Shown piece by piece: positions 1-27,651 of a stretch of DNA of 64,000 nucleotides. How positions within the stretch are numbered: position 1 is the stretch's first letter; each line of letters begins with the position of its first letter. Under the pieces are notes generated by a model. It was given only the letters and a program-made list of their open reading frames with translations. It made no database searches and was not told the origin of the DNA. A program made the position numbers and the translations under genes. Source of the stretch: Sinohyriopsis cumingii. Lineage: Eukaryota; Mollusca; Bivalvia; Unionida; Unionidae. The DNA is taken from positions 124,001-188,000 of the forward strand of contig JAPYKE020000037.1 of NCBI GenBank assembly GCA_028554795.2, written 5' to 3'.

Positions 1-1489
1 ATATGCCTTCCACTTACATATCTAAAATGCAAAACAAAGTTTGACCAAAGAATGTTATTGATGGAGAGTTGAAGGCAATTATTTACATCGTTATGGGAAT
101 AAAACCATTTCCGAATATTGACTAAAGGTATGCCGTATGTTTCATTCATTTTTCTACATACTTTATGAAATCCAGTACATTCATTATAAGGCTAGATGAA
201 CCAAAACCAATTTTCTAAAATTCGTTTTGACGCACATCAGATTCATGTGTAAAGATTACAGTTCAAACATGTATGGCGCAAATTGTTGTAGACTTGTACT
301 TATCAAAGGAAGAATCATTATTTGAATACCATTCTACTATAACAAGCAAGACATGGGTTGCCACTACCATAAGGCGACATAAAAAAAAATATTGAACAGG
401 GAAAAAATCTAAGTATCTCAAGTCAATTTTTTCACATCTGTATCGTTTTTGTTGTTGTTGGGTGTTGGTGAAATAATTTAATCGGTTTGGGAATTATGAT
501 CTGCCAAAGAAATATATTTAAGAACATGCAGTTGAAGTAACTGATGTCATATTTCCACTCCTCTGTATCACATTGGGGATAGGAGAGAAGAAACAAAAAC
601 ATGAAGTCATCTACATTCCCTCCCAGGCCAAATGTCTGCTAGGAGACATACTTACTAATCATAGATTTCATAAATAGGACATTCGTATCTACAAAATATA
701 CAGGAAATTGACTAGGAGCATGTGTTGTGCTCCAAAAATGCATGTGTAATTGATGGATGAATGATCTGACAAATGGAGATAAATGTTCACGTGATTTAAT
801 AGAAGAACTTTGAATATGGAACTGTACCTTTATACCGCTTGTCCAGTAAGTGTATCATACACGTTTTGGACAACATCTTAGTGTTAAGCCCCTGCAACTA
901 AATCGGGCATAATGGAAGGAATGACAAATAAATTAATCAAATGCAGAAGATACAACCGAATTACGATTTTGGAATATTTACCAAAGATCATTTATATATC
1001 TCAAACGACTTTGGAGTTGTGATCTGGAAAGGTCCTTATAACCAACAAATGTATCAACAGGATAAATACCGAAAGATTTTACAAATATTGGAAATGAAGC
1101 ACTGTGAAAACCATAAGGCAGATATGAGCCACTAGTCTAATATGTGTTTCAAGTTTCTTAGAAATACATCGATTTTTTGCGATATACTCCGGACCTTAGA
1201 ATTGACAAAGAGGGTTTACGTGGAGACAAACGGACAAAGCGTTAGCTACATATATCTGTCGTGGAGTGGGGATAAGGAATAGAACGGAACAAGAAATGGT
1301 CATGCTCTTGACTTACGGTGTCGTTTATATTTATGATAACAGCAACTTCATATCAACTCGTGATATATATTGAGACAGTTATAATGATCATTTAAAATTC
1401 GATCCGACAGAAGAATGTAAATTGCCTCAGTGAATAGGAATAGTATAAGTCATTATTTTTGGGGAGTAAAATCAAGAGATATTTATACT

Positions 1490-1543
1490 GGCCTTACATT
1501 TCCTCTGTAGTCCAAACGGACGTATTTCCGAGTAAAAAGGTGG

Positions 1544-1601
<58 letters not shown>

Positions 1602-1800
1602 CCAGTTTTGCATCTATTGTGGAGTCCAAGAGTACGTATCTCAGAGTAAAAATGTATAGGTATACGTATAAGTTTTGCATATGCCATGTAGACCAGGAGT
1701 ACGTATTTCAAAGTAACATTAGAGGTATACAGATTATTTTTACACTTCCTTTGTAGTCCAGGAGCATGTATTTGAGAGCAAAATATAGAAGTATTCTTAT
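1490..1800 (-). repeat. Exon-derived minisatellite, block 1 (copy 1)
   Basis: Four ~65-70 bp units around a TA microsatellite. Read on the minus strand they resemble the 3' end of the catalytic-loop exon plus its donor (GACTCCAAAGGATATGCAAA in the exon). One unit still reads [19 protein letters not shown] against [17 protein letters not shown] of exon plus read-through. The block lies downstream of that exon in the intron. Confidence 0.8.
1547..1600. repeat. (TA)n microsatellite
   Basis: Pure TA run inside the exon-derived minisatellite. It creates false reading frames of alternating Ile/Tyr on both strands. Confidence 0.95.
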
Positions 1801-2764
1801 GTTACTTGTTTAGGCTCGAATAAACAGTAAGAGAAGAAAGGGTGATAACAACAAGCTTATAAAAATACATAAATTTATTTCCCTGGAAAAATTCTGTAAA
1901 AATAATTAAAAAAATATGAACTTACGGTTTTATAGAAACAAATCCAATATTAAGCCGAGAATTATCGAAGAATACATTTTTTTAAGTCCTAATAACAAAA
2001 TGTCCTACTGATTTCACGTTCGAATCCCGACGAAGAATACAAGATGGAAGACGATGACGTATGGTACATTCTGTAGTGTTACATTCTGTAGTGTTGAAGT
2101 CTACAGTTACTTCTAGAAATAAAAATTTATCACGTCGGTCTTGGAAATCCAAATTAAATTTCTTAGCAATGTCTTTTCAAAATTTCTCTGTGATCACTTC
2201 TTAAAATATTTCCAGAGAATTAATTCTTTCGAAATCTAACTGATCTGAAGAAAATTATAACTCAAAATCTGGCTACAACAAAATAACTTAACATCAGTGT
2301 AAAAAGCCCAAAACAGAAATCTTTCTCTACGCATCTTTATTGAAACTAACGGATGCACAGTAATGGAAAAATTGCGAAACACAGGGCCATATGACCGTGT
2401 TTAAATGTAAAAAAAATCACGTGCACATAATATGGCCTTGATTAGACGAATGGTTTTACTCTTAGAATAAAATAAAATAAAATTGTTTACATCTTGAATC
2501 ATGACCTTGACAACAACCAATCATTTTAAAACAAAATAGAACTTATTTACGTGTTTGCTACTAACTTTGAATCAAGGTTAGGTTCTAGGTCAAATCCTGG
2601 TGTTTACGAAAGAATAATTCATGTCAACTGATTTCCTGGAAATATTTTTATCTCCAGTGAATAAAGTTACATTATAATAGCATATAATAGAATGCAAAAT
2701 TTAAAAGTGACAAACAATTAAAGTAAAATAAATATGAATTAAATCAGATATACGTAACAGTATA

Positions 2765-18408
<15,644 letters not shown>

Positions 18409-19316
18409 CTTACAACACAGCACAGGTTATTTACTACCCACTTTTTTAAATTCGACATCCATCGGAATCTCATCGATTTCGTTTTCATGACTATATATAT
18501 TTGCTTCTTTTAACTTATCAAATGTAATCCAGACCTGAAAGCTAGCTAACTCTCTTGGTTACTACCATGCTTCTACGTGACGTCATTCATGGCGCGGGTA
18601 TTGTTGACGTCATGCTGCGACAAGAAAACATATACATTCATATGTTTGTATAATGTCATCTATGAGTTTATTAAAATAGGTAAAATACGATTAAAAAAAC
18701 AAACTTGTATTTTAGTGGGGAAATAATAAAATAATCAATATTTGATTTCTGCAATGACAAAATAAAGTCAGCATCGTGTATATAACTTCAGTTATACAGG
18801 ACAAATTAATATCTATACACGTTGTTCACAACCTTTTCGAGAATGAAGGCCCTACTTAACTTCAAATGAAATTTCGCGGACTTCTACATGCTAATAGTTG
18901 TACTTTTATGCTGACTTCGAATAACCCCGCTGTTCCTCGGGGATTTACGGCCTAATGCTTGTGAATCATTGGTCTATACTGCTATACTGAATAATATTAG
19001 TGCAAGGGACCAAAGGTCTGTGTTCGCTTTTGTGAATTCTACTTTTCCATGATGATTTAATAGAAGGGACACGATATATTAATACGCAGAGGTGAAAGAT
19101 ATTGTAGTACATTTAGAAAGAAAGAAGACGAAAAACCCACTTCATTTTACTTTTACACTGCATTAAAGCCCAGTACCAAGAATATGATTAGTTCATTTCA
19201 AGTGAGTTTGTACTACAACAGTTTAAACTTGTTTGACAACCTGGTTTTTAAAGTATTTCCTAATCGACAGAATAGAAACAAAAAAAGTGACATACTTACC
19301 TTAAATATGAACAAAG

Positions 19317-19385
19317 CGACTAGTATAGTAGTAGTAGCAGTAGCAATAGTAGTAGTAAGTGCAGCAGCAATAGTAGTAGTAGTAG
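19317..19385. repeat. GTA/GCA trinucleotide repeat (copy 1)
   Basis: Imperfect run of tag/cag/gta triplets. On the minus strand it is followed by a donor-like atttaag|gtaagtatg, and copy 2 (57322-57382) has gtatgtatg there. A small exon cannot be excluded, but no matching domain was seen. Confidence 0.7.
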
Positions 19386-19734
19386 ATAGGGTTATATTAT
19401 TTGTAGTATATTAAACAATACATCTTGTTCACTTATTTATGGAAGAATCTCATTGGTATTGGCATATTCCCAAATAAAATATAATACTAAATTATTATAG
19501 TTCAATTTTATAATTTGTATTTACGAAATTTATGTAAAAGCCGTGTTTCGCGTTGTTGTTAAATAATTGCATTTTGTTTAATGATAGTCCCATTTGCTTT
19601 ACATGGTTGTAGGGTTGGGGTTTGGAATGGAAAACCATGATAATATTGTAATAAACATATGGAATGTACTATCTGCATTTTCCTCCCAGTTTATCGCTTT
19701 GTTTAGATTTTGTGAATTTTTGTATTGGTTGTGG

Positions 19735-19860
19735 GAGTCGTTGTTTGGAAAATATTGTAGCATAGAAAGGGATTTCTTGACCGAGTCATGTCTCATCCTG
19801 GCGCGAATCCCGGTAGGAGTCATAAGTTTCTCACGATTCCAAAGACTTCCAAACAACTAC
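19735..19860 (+). mobile_element. Possible tRNA-derived SINE fragment (copy 1)
   Basis: Contains a B-box-like tgg(c/t)(g/t)cgaatccc and a following ggagtcataagtttctcacg reminiscent of a common mollusc SINE body. Copy 2 (57730-57850) has the better B-box ggctcgaatcc. Borders not defined. Confidence 0.3.
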
Positions 19861-19914
19861 TATTGTAAACTGGTTATCAGTCTTACAACTGCATCGTTAA
19901 TTAATTTTCCGTAA

Positions 19915-20860
19915 CGGACCACCAACAATTCACACCGTGAAGCTATACAACTCAACCACCTAATGCAGGAAACTATATTTATTACCTTAGGCCGGTCAAA
20001 TAATTATTTTAGGACACTACGATTATAACTCCACACCATATTTACCACCGTAACAACAACAAACGACGATTGCAGACAACGGAACAATTCCTTCTCGTTT
20101 CTTCCATTGTATAATTTTTCAGTCCCCAAACATAAATACTGCACCTGGAGTCACACAATCAATTTACACAACTAGATTTTAATAGGGACTACGGAGTGAC
20201 AGGGACACTCATACGGCTCTGACATGAATTCACCAACAGTAAACCATGACTCATGGAAACTCACTAACACTTCACTACGGGACGTTTGCTCCTATTAATT
20301 TGCTAATTATTTCAGTCTGAGAACTATATTCCCAGCACCGACTTCCCATAATCAAACATGTAATCAAAAAACAAATCTAGGACATCCTTCGATATAAACA
20401 AATGAGGATGCTAAAAATGTATCACAATATTTTTCTTCACTCATCAATTAGTCAATATCAATGACCAAATATCATAATGCAGGACATTCAAGTGAACTGA
20501 TTACAGTATGGATTAGTTTCGTAAAATTGACCCTCCCTAATTTTGTCACACAGAGAATAATCTCTATATTGTTTAATATGATTTTCGCGATGTGTGATCT
20601 TTAGATGATTAGAAAAAAAGTAAATGTAGTATGTGCGCGTTAAAAAACATTTCACTTGACAGCGATTGTTGTCTTGAGGCCCTTGGAAATAGGGGGAAAA
20701 CATCGAATATCAATCTACGCCAGATTTTGCTATGTGAAAGGCTTAGGTCATAGTTTATGTGATGATAACAGTGTTCATTGTTTAAATGGTAATCCAGCTA
20801 TTGACCCTACACGAGTCAAACGGGCAAAAGGTTGAAATCGATTGACATTTTGTGGATCGC
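19915..20860. other. Unrecognised intergenic or intronic DNA (copy 1)
   Basis: No gene recognised. The minus-strand frame at 20488-20703 is kept in copy 2 (58483-58707) apart from its start, but so is the surrounding DNA, and it matches nothing I know. Confidence 0.5.
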
Positions 20861-20868
20861 CTTGTCTC

Positions 20869-20895
20869 CCTCCCTCCCTCCTCCCTCCCTCTTTG

Positions 20896-20926
<31 letters not shown>

Positions 20927-20933
20927 CTCTGTT

Positions 20934-20976
<43 letters not shown>

Positions 20977-20977
20977 G
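20869..20977. repeat. Compound CT / CTGT / CCCT microsatellite (copy 1)
   Basis: Runs of ccct, ct and ctgt. Copy 2 at 58863-58955 has lost most of the ctgt part. Confidence 0.9.
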
Positions 20978-21575
20978 AGCATCCAATGAATAAGAGAGGC
21001 ATAGTTGTCCAATATCCTGTCATATTTATATCCTTTTCCTTCAAAGCGCCATAAGTCTTTGAATATTAGTAAATGAAACAATCACCAAATAGACAAAACC
21101 GATATTAATGTTGCATATCATAGCAAAAGCTTCGACCCATTCAGATCTTTGCATAGTCCTTATTTTGTATTATATTTAGGTTCATCAGACCAGTAACGGT
21201 CTTTTCCTTTTCTGTCAACGATGTTTGTTTTTTTTTATAGTTAGGAATGAGCTTAAATATAAATTAATTAAAGATGGATTTATGGATTATCATGAACTTC
21301 TCGTTGTCGACGAGAGCTTAGGTGTCAAAGCGAATCTATGAGTTTTGATGTATTTGGGTTTCCGGGACAGTGTGTGTGTCCATTCTTCGCGGACATTGAT
21401 ATGTAATAATACAACATTATTAAAATTATTATTTTTATAATTCTGATGTGAGATAATAAAATAGCTATCTTTTAAAGATAGTTCGTTAACTCCAAACTTG
21501 TTTATAATAATTAACTTGAGCATTGATATGTGTCATCTCGGTGATGACACATTTATTATGCTATAAACAGGAATC

Positions 21576-21632
21576 AGGCAATTAGCTGACCCGGTAAAGC
21601 GCTCGCTTAGCATGTTGGGATGCATGCCATGT
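21576..21632 (+). pseudogene. tRNA-Ala (AGC) pseudogene (copy 1)
   Basis: The 5' half and anticodon arm (cgctcgcttagcatg) are recognisable. The variable and T arms are lost. Confidence 0.75.
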
Positions 21633-21864
21633 TCTCTTTTAAGTCTTCTGTTACAAGCTCGCAATTTATATTTTGTGTTAATATTTTTACACATCGAAAT
21701 TTTTCCAATACTGTCTATAAAAGAAAGATTTACAAATATATTTTACTGTCAAATCTGGACTACAAGAAAGAGAGATCGGTGATCAAATTTGTCGAATGAT
21801 ATTTTTTGTTTGTTGTTTAATCTTCTTTTCGCATTCGAATTCAAAATTCCAGTACCTATTCCAG

Positions 21865-21868
<4 letters not shown>

Positions 21869-21920
<52 letters not shown>
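21869..21920. repeat. (CT)n microsatellite (copy 1)
   Basis: About 50 bp of CT before a tRNA-array block. In copy 2 (59844-59941) it is about twice as long and interrupted. Confidence 0.95.
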
Positions 21921-21922
<2 letters not shown>

Positions 21923-22052
21923 TGAGGATAAGAGCGCCTTCTTTTGTGGAAGTGGGTACGTAGTTTTGAAGATTATGGTGAACAGCTTGTTTCGTTTATA
22001 CGGATACCATTGCTGTCTTGGTGATGACACATTTTGTTTGTATTAATCCGTT

Positions 22053-22125
22053 GGGGAATTAGCTCACATGGTAGAGCGCTCGCTTAGCATGCGAGAGGTA
22101 CCGGGATCGATACCCGGATTCTCCA
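22053..22125 (+). tRNA. tRNA-Ala (AGC)
   Basis: 73 nt cloverleaf with every stem paired: acceptor GGGGAAT/ATTCTCC (one G-T), D stem GCTC/GAGC, anticodon stem CTCGC/GCGAG with loop TTAGCAT (anticodon AGC), T stem CCGGG/CCCGG with loop ATCGATA. Discriminator A. A T5 run (terminator-like) follows after three bases. This is the best of the tRNA copies. Confidence 0.95.
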
Positions 22126-22278
22126 CATTTTTAAAAAATTTTTTCTAAACTTTCTATTTTTAAACCTGGAACTGATGCTTCGCCGATATTTTTCGAAGAT
22201 TATAGTGAACATCTTGTTGCGTTTCATGGACACCGTTGCTGTCTTGGTGATGACGCATGGAGCTTGTTGAAAAGAGTT

Positions 22279-22350
22279 GGGGGTTAGCTCAAATGGTAGA
22301 CAGCTCGCTTAGCATGCAAAAGATACCGGGAACAGTGATCGGATTCTCCA
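22279..22350 (+). pseudogene. tRNA-Ala (AGC) pseudogene (copy 1)
   Basis: Keeps the D arm and AGC anticodon but has an altered acceptor stem (gggggtta), an extra base before the anticodon stem, a broken anticodon stem (gcaaa) and a broken T arm (ccgggaacagtgatcgg). Confidence 0.85.
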
Positions 22351-22525
22351 GGCAAGTATTATTGATTTTTTTGTGAAACCTTTCTTTAACTGTCATCTGT
22401 TGTATCACTGATATTGTTCGAGGGCTGGGTTGCCATCACTGCCTGAAACTAAAATTCCATGTTGTTCCAAGGGGAAAAAACGTACATTTATTTATATTAC
22501 TGTGCTATATGCACTAGTACATAGA

Positions 22526-22533
22526 TCTCTCTC

Positions 22534-22618
<85 letters not shown>

Positions 22619-22620
22619 TG
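22526..22620. repeat. Compound (CT)n(GT)n microsatellite (copy 1)
   Basis: CT run passing into GT, directly before a tRNA-array block. Partner in copy 2 at 60555-60648. Confidence 0.95.
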
Positions 22621-22750
22621 TGTACGATTGTGACTGAGAGCGCATTCGTTTGTGGCAGTGGGTACGTAGCTTTGGGAATTACATTGAACATCTTGGTTAG
22701 TTTACGCGGATACCGTTGCTGTCTTGGTAATGAAATTTGGTAAGATGAGA

Positions 22751-22823
22751 GGGGAATTAGCTGACATGGTAGAGCGCTCGCTTAGCATGCGAGAGGTACC
22801 GGGATCGATACCCGGATTCTCCA
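22751..22823 (+). tRNA. tRNA-Ala (AGC), second copy
   Basis: 73 nt, identical to the copy at 22053 except gctga in place of gctca, which leaves a mismatch at the last D-stem pair (13-22). Acceptor, anticodon and T stems are perfect. TTTT follows after six bases. Probably functional. Confidence 0.88.
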
Positions 22824-22986
22824 AGCACTTTTCCATTATTATTTTTTAAATTTTCACTAACTTGAATCTGTTCTATCATTTGTAGTTTTCGGGTTTTGGT
22901 TGGCATTACAACCTTACACGAAAATAAATGTTCCAAGGGAAAAATGTACAATTATTTATATGACTTTGATGTGTGCACTAGTACAT

Positions 22987-23017
<31 letters not shown>

Positions 23018-23329
23018 GTTTGTGTGTGAGTGAGAGCATGTTCTTTTGTGGCAGTGGATACGTAGCCTTGGGGATTACAGCGAACAGCTTGCTTAGTTTT
23101 CACGGATACCGATGCTGTCTTCGAGATGAAACATACAATTTGCAGGTTGATGATGTTACAAGGGAAGAAATAATGGAGATACAGAGTGACGAAGATGAAA
23201 AATAAGCTGTGAATGCAATATATGATAATGGGGGAGGGGGAGAGGGGAATAAAATGATAGAAACAGAGTTGATATGATCAGAGAAGAAATATAATCTGAC
23301 CAAGAAATAATCCATAATCCTACTATTAG

Positions 23330-23955
23330 TGATGGATCGGTGACATATTCAGGTGATGAAAGGATGGTGGTTACAGACGTTGTTGAGAGGTCAAACGATC
23401 CTAAGTGATGTAAAGAAAACGGTACTAACATAGACAATTTCAAAGTAGTACAGAGGAGGAGGAGAAGGATTAATTCAGTACCTAACCTGAAAATGAATAG
23501 CATGCGACGAAAAACTATTGAGAAATGATAAAACATTCTTCTATATTTAATACTTTGAATAGACTCATCACTATCATGGCGTTAAATATTGTATCTCTAA
23601 ACGTAAATGGCTTGCATGATTTGAAAAAAACTAAAGTCTGTTTTAGAAATATTTAAAGAGAAAAGAGGCCATATTTTATTATTGCAAGAAACCTTTGGGA
23701 TGATGAGTTTGCTGAAAGTATTAAAGAAAATGAGATTTGAAATGGTGACATATTTTACAGTACAACAAATTCCCAGGTATACTGTACAAGAAGAAATAAG
23801 GACAGATTACAAGATTAATTAGATTGCAAACTAAATTTAAATCATTTTAAGACGTTATCAATAAAGAATCATATAACATTACCAAATATGAAGAACTAAA
23901 ACATATGTTAAGTGACTGTGAAACTGAACAATAAATAAATAAATAAATAAATAAG
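23330..23955 (+). mobile_element. Internally deleted LINE derivative (copy 1)
   Basis: Consists of the end of an ORF1 (clearer in copy 2), a short gap, an ATG at 23576 opening an endonuclease frame (MALNIVSLNVNGLHDL, then LLLQETF), followed after about 50 codons by a different 3' segment ending ELKHMLSDCETEQ-stop and an (AAAT)n tail. The reverse transcriptase is absent, so 5' and 3' ends of a LINE have been joined. Damaged further in this copy. The left border is uncertain. Confidence 0.65.
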
Positions 23956-26071
23956 ACATAAATACTTTAATGACAAACTAATAAATAAATAACAAAACTA
24001 AAAAAAAAAGAAATAAACACTCATACATGTCTAAACCAGAACCAACATATAATACCTCATTCACGAAATTTAACTAGGATAGGAGAAAAAACAACCATTC
24101 AAACAAAGTGGCCAAAACCCTAACACCAAACAGGACCCATAATGACCCCCGTTGAAGCCACGAAAAAACTACGCCAAAGAATCAACCCACAGCATATAAT
24201 GGGAGCATGGACATCAGCCCAGCAACCACCACTAGCAACTTTGTCAGAACATTACATTTTACAGTCACAAGGACACCCAACCCCAACAGACGAACTCACC
24301 CAAGCTAGCTGCATTTGAACCCGCAAGTAGTGCTCCAGTCTCAACTCCTCCCTTTATCTCACCCTTCATTTTTCCCAAATTACATCCGGGTACAGAACCA
24401 GAAAATATTGATCTAAACGACAAACTCCAGATTCTAATTAATGACTCAGCATGGACAGAAATAAGACAAGTCAAACCCTCGATAGACCAAATCAACCAAA
24501 AACTTTGATTAACACCCACCGGAAAACCACGAATCACAATCAAAATTACCAAAACAAACCTGGGTACGGAATTGATAACCCCCACCCCAAACTACAAAAT
24601 CCAGAACCCAGAAACCAAGGAAAATCATACAGCAATAGAATCAATCTCGAAATCAGCAACCGCGCAATTTGACACAACTTTCAAAGGTAAAAAAGTAATG
24701 AAACCATTCATTGCATCCAAACTCCAGGGCCGTTAGAAGACACCAAAACCTTCGGACAGGAAGAGCAAGGGGAAATAGCAGAATTCTTAGATTGTTTAGA
24801 TAGTCAATTCTGGAACAAAAACACAAGTGAATAAGCAAACATACTTAGGTAAAGAGAAGCTACCCATGAATGAACTAAACAAAGAGACACTACCCACAAG
24901 AAACCAACTAACATTGTCCAATCATGAACAAAAACAAACCACAAACAACACTAACGAAAAGGAATTAAACATTCAAAACCAAATAAGAAGCCACAAAAAC
25001 CAAACCAGAAATTACCAAACCAATTACCAAACCACCAAACAGATAAACAAGGGACAAAGTCAAACACCAAACCAGACCAAAAACCTACCCCAGAAACAGA
25101 GCAAAACCCAAGACATTGTTAAAAATATTTCACCCCATCAATCTCACAATCTTTATCTCTAACAAAAATAAATGGGCGGTGCAAGAGGAGCGAAATTAAA
25201 TGCGCTAACTGTACAGGACCTCACTACCCTAAATCATATGAATGCCCCCCCCCCCACTACCTGTGAATTTGCTATAGTACAACATATGGATTCGAACCAC
25301 ACATCATATAAAGAAGCAAGACTAAATATCATTCAAAATCCGAAAACCCCAACCCCCAAAAAAGCACAAATTCAGAACTGAACATTACCACCAATCAAAC
25401 AAAATAGACCCCCCCAACAAAAAACCCACAAAAAAAATATTAGCCGACATGAGAATAAAAAACCCAGGAAAACTAACATAAGCAAAACAGCACTACCCAA
25501 ACTAACCCCTCACCACAAATAACTTCTAGTAGACATTATGATAATAATCAGACACCCATATATTAAACAAACCAATTAAAAATATCCACTAGCACACCAG
25601 GGGAATGGAATAAGCAAGTCACCAATCAAATAGGTACTCTACAAATGTTGTCCTCCGGTTCATTAGTGAATTTGCTATAAGCATTGTACACAACACAAAG
25701 AATGATCATGTCCCAATCGACATGACTAATCAAATGCTAACCAAATTATTAAACAAATTCTTTCCCAATCAAAACTCGAGATCATAGTAAACCATACCAA
25801 AGTCATAACAATAGTAAATATCAATAATCAATATGTATCACACTCAACGTAAATGTTTCGTACTGTGGCAGTAGAACTGCCGCGGGATCATTAAGAATAT
25901 CTCCGAGCTAATCCAAAGAATAAACTCCGACAAACCTAAACCTGGCTTTACCTGCTTACAAGAAACCCATTTAACTCAGGCCTCTAAGATCACCCCTCAA
26001 AATTCCAGGATTCTCACCTGTATACACTAAAAATAGAACAAACGGTAAATTAAAAGGCGGGCTAGCAATTT

Positions 26072-26449
26072 ATGTTACTGTCTCACTTCCAAACACCCCC
26101 AGAAGTTGCCCCAGATCATACCCAAGACGCATCTGAACAAACAGAAATTCAAACCATCATGATTAACGCTGGCCAGCATACCCTAAAACTGCTAAACGTA
26201 TATATGACCCAGGGGGGAGATAATACAACAACAATCAATCACTATACGAAATTGACCACTGACAAAGAGGAAGATCTTATCATATGCGGAGATTTTAACG
26301 CCCATTACGTAATATGGGGAGGAATGACACAAAATCTAATTGGAAAACTACTTGAAAAATGGAAAACCGAATCCAATCTATTTATCCTTAACAATGGCGC
26401 AGGAACAAGATTAGACCCCATCAACGGTCAGATATCGACCTCACCATAA
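26072..26449 (+). pseudogene. LINE endonuclease fragment
   Basis: Open stretch of the Jockey/I-group ORF2: KLLNVYMTQGGDN and DLIICGDFNAHYVIWG are the central endonuclease motifs. Frame is lost on both sides. Confidence 0.8.
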
Positions 26450-27210
26450 TCACTCCTAAATTGGCCCATATATCAGGCTGGGAAGTTGATCAAAGCAGCA
26501 CCTTTTAAAGCGATCACTTCCCTATCCTACTCAACCTCAATATAATGACAGATACACACCCAACTAACAACATACCAAGGTGGAGGTGTGACAAAGCCGA
26601 TTGGGATAAATTTAAAATCGCCCTCTCTACAATAACTCTAGCAGATCTTTATAACGATAACATCGATCAATACGATCTAACTGTAATGAAGGCTCTAACT
26701 GAGGCAGCTAAACTAAGTATACCCAGAACAGGAGGACAACAACTTAAACCACTATCCCATGGTGGAACGAAGAATGTAAAGTAGCTCACAAAACTTTTTT
26801 AAAAGGCCCTTAATCGATTTAAACACACTCCAATGACTTTAGTATTTACGAAAAAAGGGAAGAAGAAATGAAAACAATAATCCAAAATGCTAAAGAAAAA
26901 TTCTGGCAAGTCTTCTTTTCTAACATAAACTTCAAAACTAACGCAAAACAGGTATGGGACAAGATAAAAATAATAAAGGGGAAAAGCCAGCAACCAACTC
27001 TCAAATGGACTGGAAATTTAACCAAAAAAGAAAAGGCAAACTACTTGGCATCACACTTTGCAAGCATGAGCAGCAACTCCAACCATACCCAAAAATGCAT
27101 TGAGCACCGCCAAAATGTAGAACGAAAGTATCCAAACCTCTTCTCCGACCTATGATCCAGACAATCTAAATTAAACGAGGACTTCACAATAGCAGAATGG
27201 ATAACTGCAC

Positions 27211-27651
27211 TTGCTAAGAAAAATTCAACCTCACCCGGGGAAGACCAATCTGGCTATGAAATATACAAACACAGCCCAGAAAAACATAGCCGAAATCATA
27301 CTAGATCCACTTAATAATAGCTGGCGGAAGGGCCAACTACCCAAAAGCTGGATAAAAGCTATCGTCATTCCAATACCCAAACCTCGCAAAACCCGAACTG
27401 ACATCAATGCGTATAGACCCAAATCTCTAACTGATAACATATGCTAAATAATGGAAACAATGATTAATGACAGACTAAAATACCATCTAGAAAGCAACAA
27501 CTACACTGCAGAAACACAAAACGGATTTCGAAACAAAAGATCCACCCTGGACCAATTATTCAGACTCGAAGCAATCATCAAGCTAGGATTTAATGCAAAA
27601 TGCAAATGCAATAGACAGCTAATGGCAGTATTTCTCGACCTAGAAACTTAA
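27211..27651 (+). pseudogene. LINE reverse transcriptase fragment (fingers/palm)
   Basis: Two consecutive open pieces separated by one stop: SWIKAIVIPIPKPRK, AYRPKSLTDNIC, then METMINDRLKYHLE, NGFRNKRSTLDQLFRLEAII and LMAVFLDLET (catalytic motif A). The rest of the palm follows in other frames. Confidence 0.82.

Larger units (their letters stand above)
21530..23135 (+). repeat. tRNA-Ala tandem array (copy 1)
   Basis: Imperfect repeats, each with a ~75 bp block (ggataccgttgctgtcttgg inside it) followed 20-30 bp later by a tRNA-Ala-like sequence. Blocks lie at ~21952-22032, 22193-22262, 22652-22735 and 23045-23128, with a trace at ~21532. tRNAs follow the trace and the first three blocks; the last block has none. 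CT or CT/GT microsatellites precede three of the blocks. Confidence 0.85.

Noticed and set aside
19184-19414. Plus-strand frame with a Val/Ala/Ile-rich apparent membrane segment (also 57229-57411)
   Set aside because: It is a translation of the GTA/GCA repeat, and repeat number differs between copies.
21952-22032. Block upstream of the tRNAs as a C/D-box snoRNA (contains tgatga)
   Set aside because: No D box at a suitable distance and no closing stem; a single short motif is not enough.
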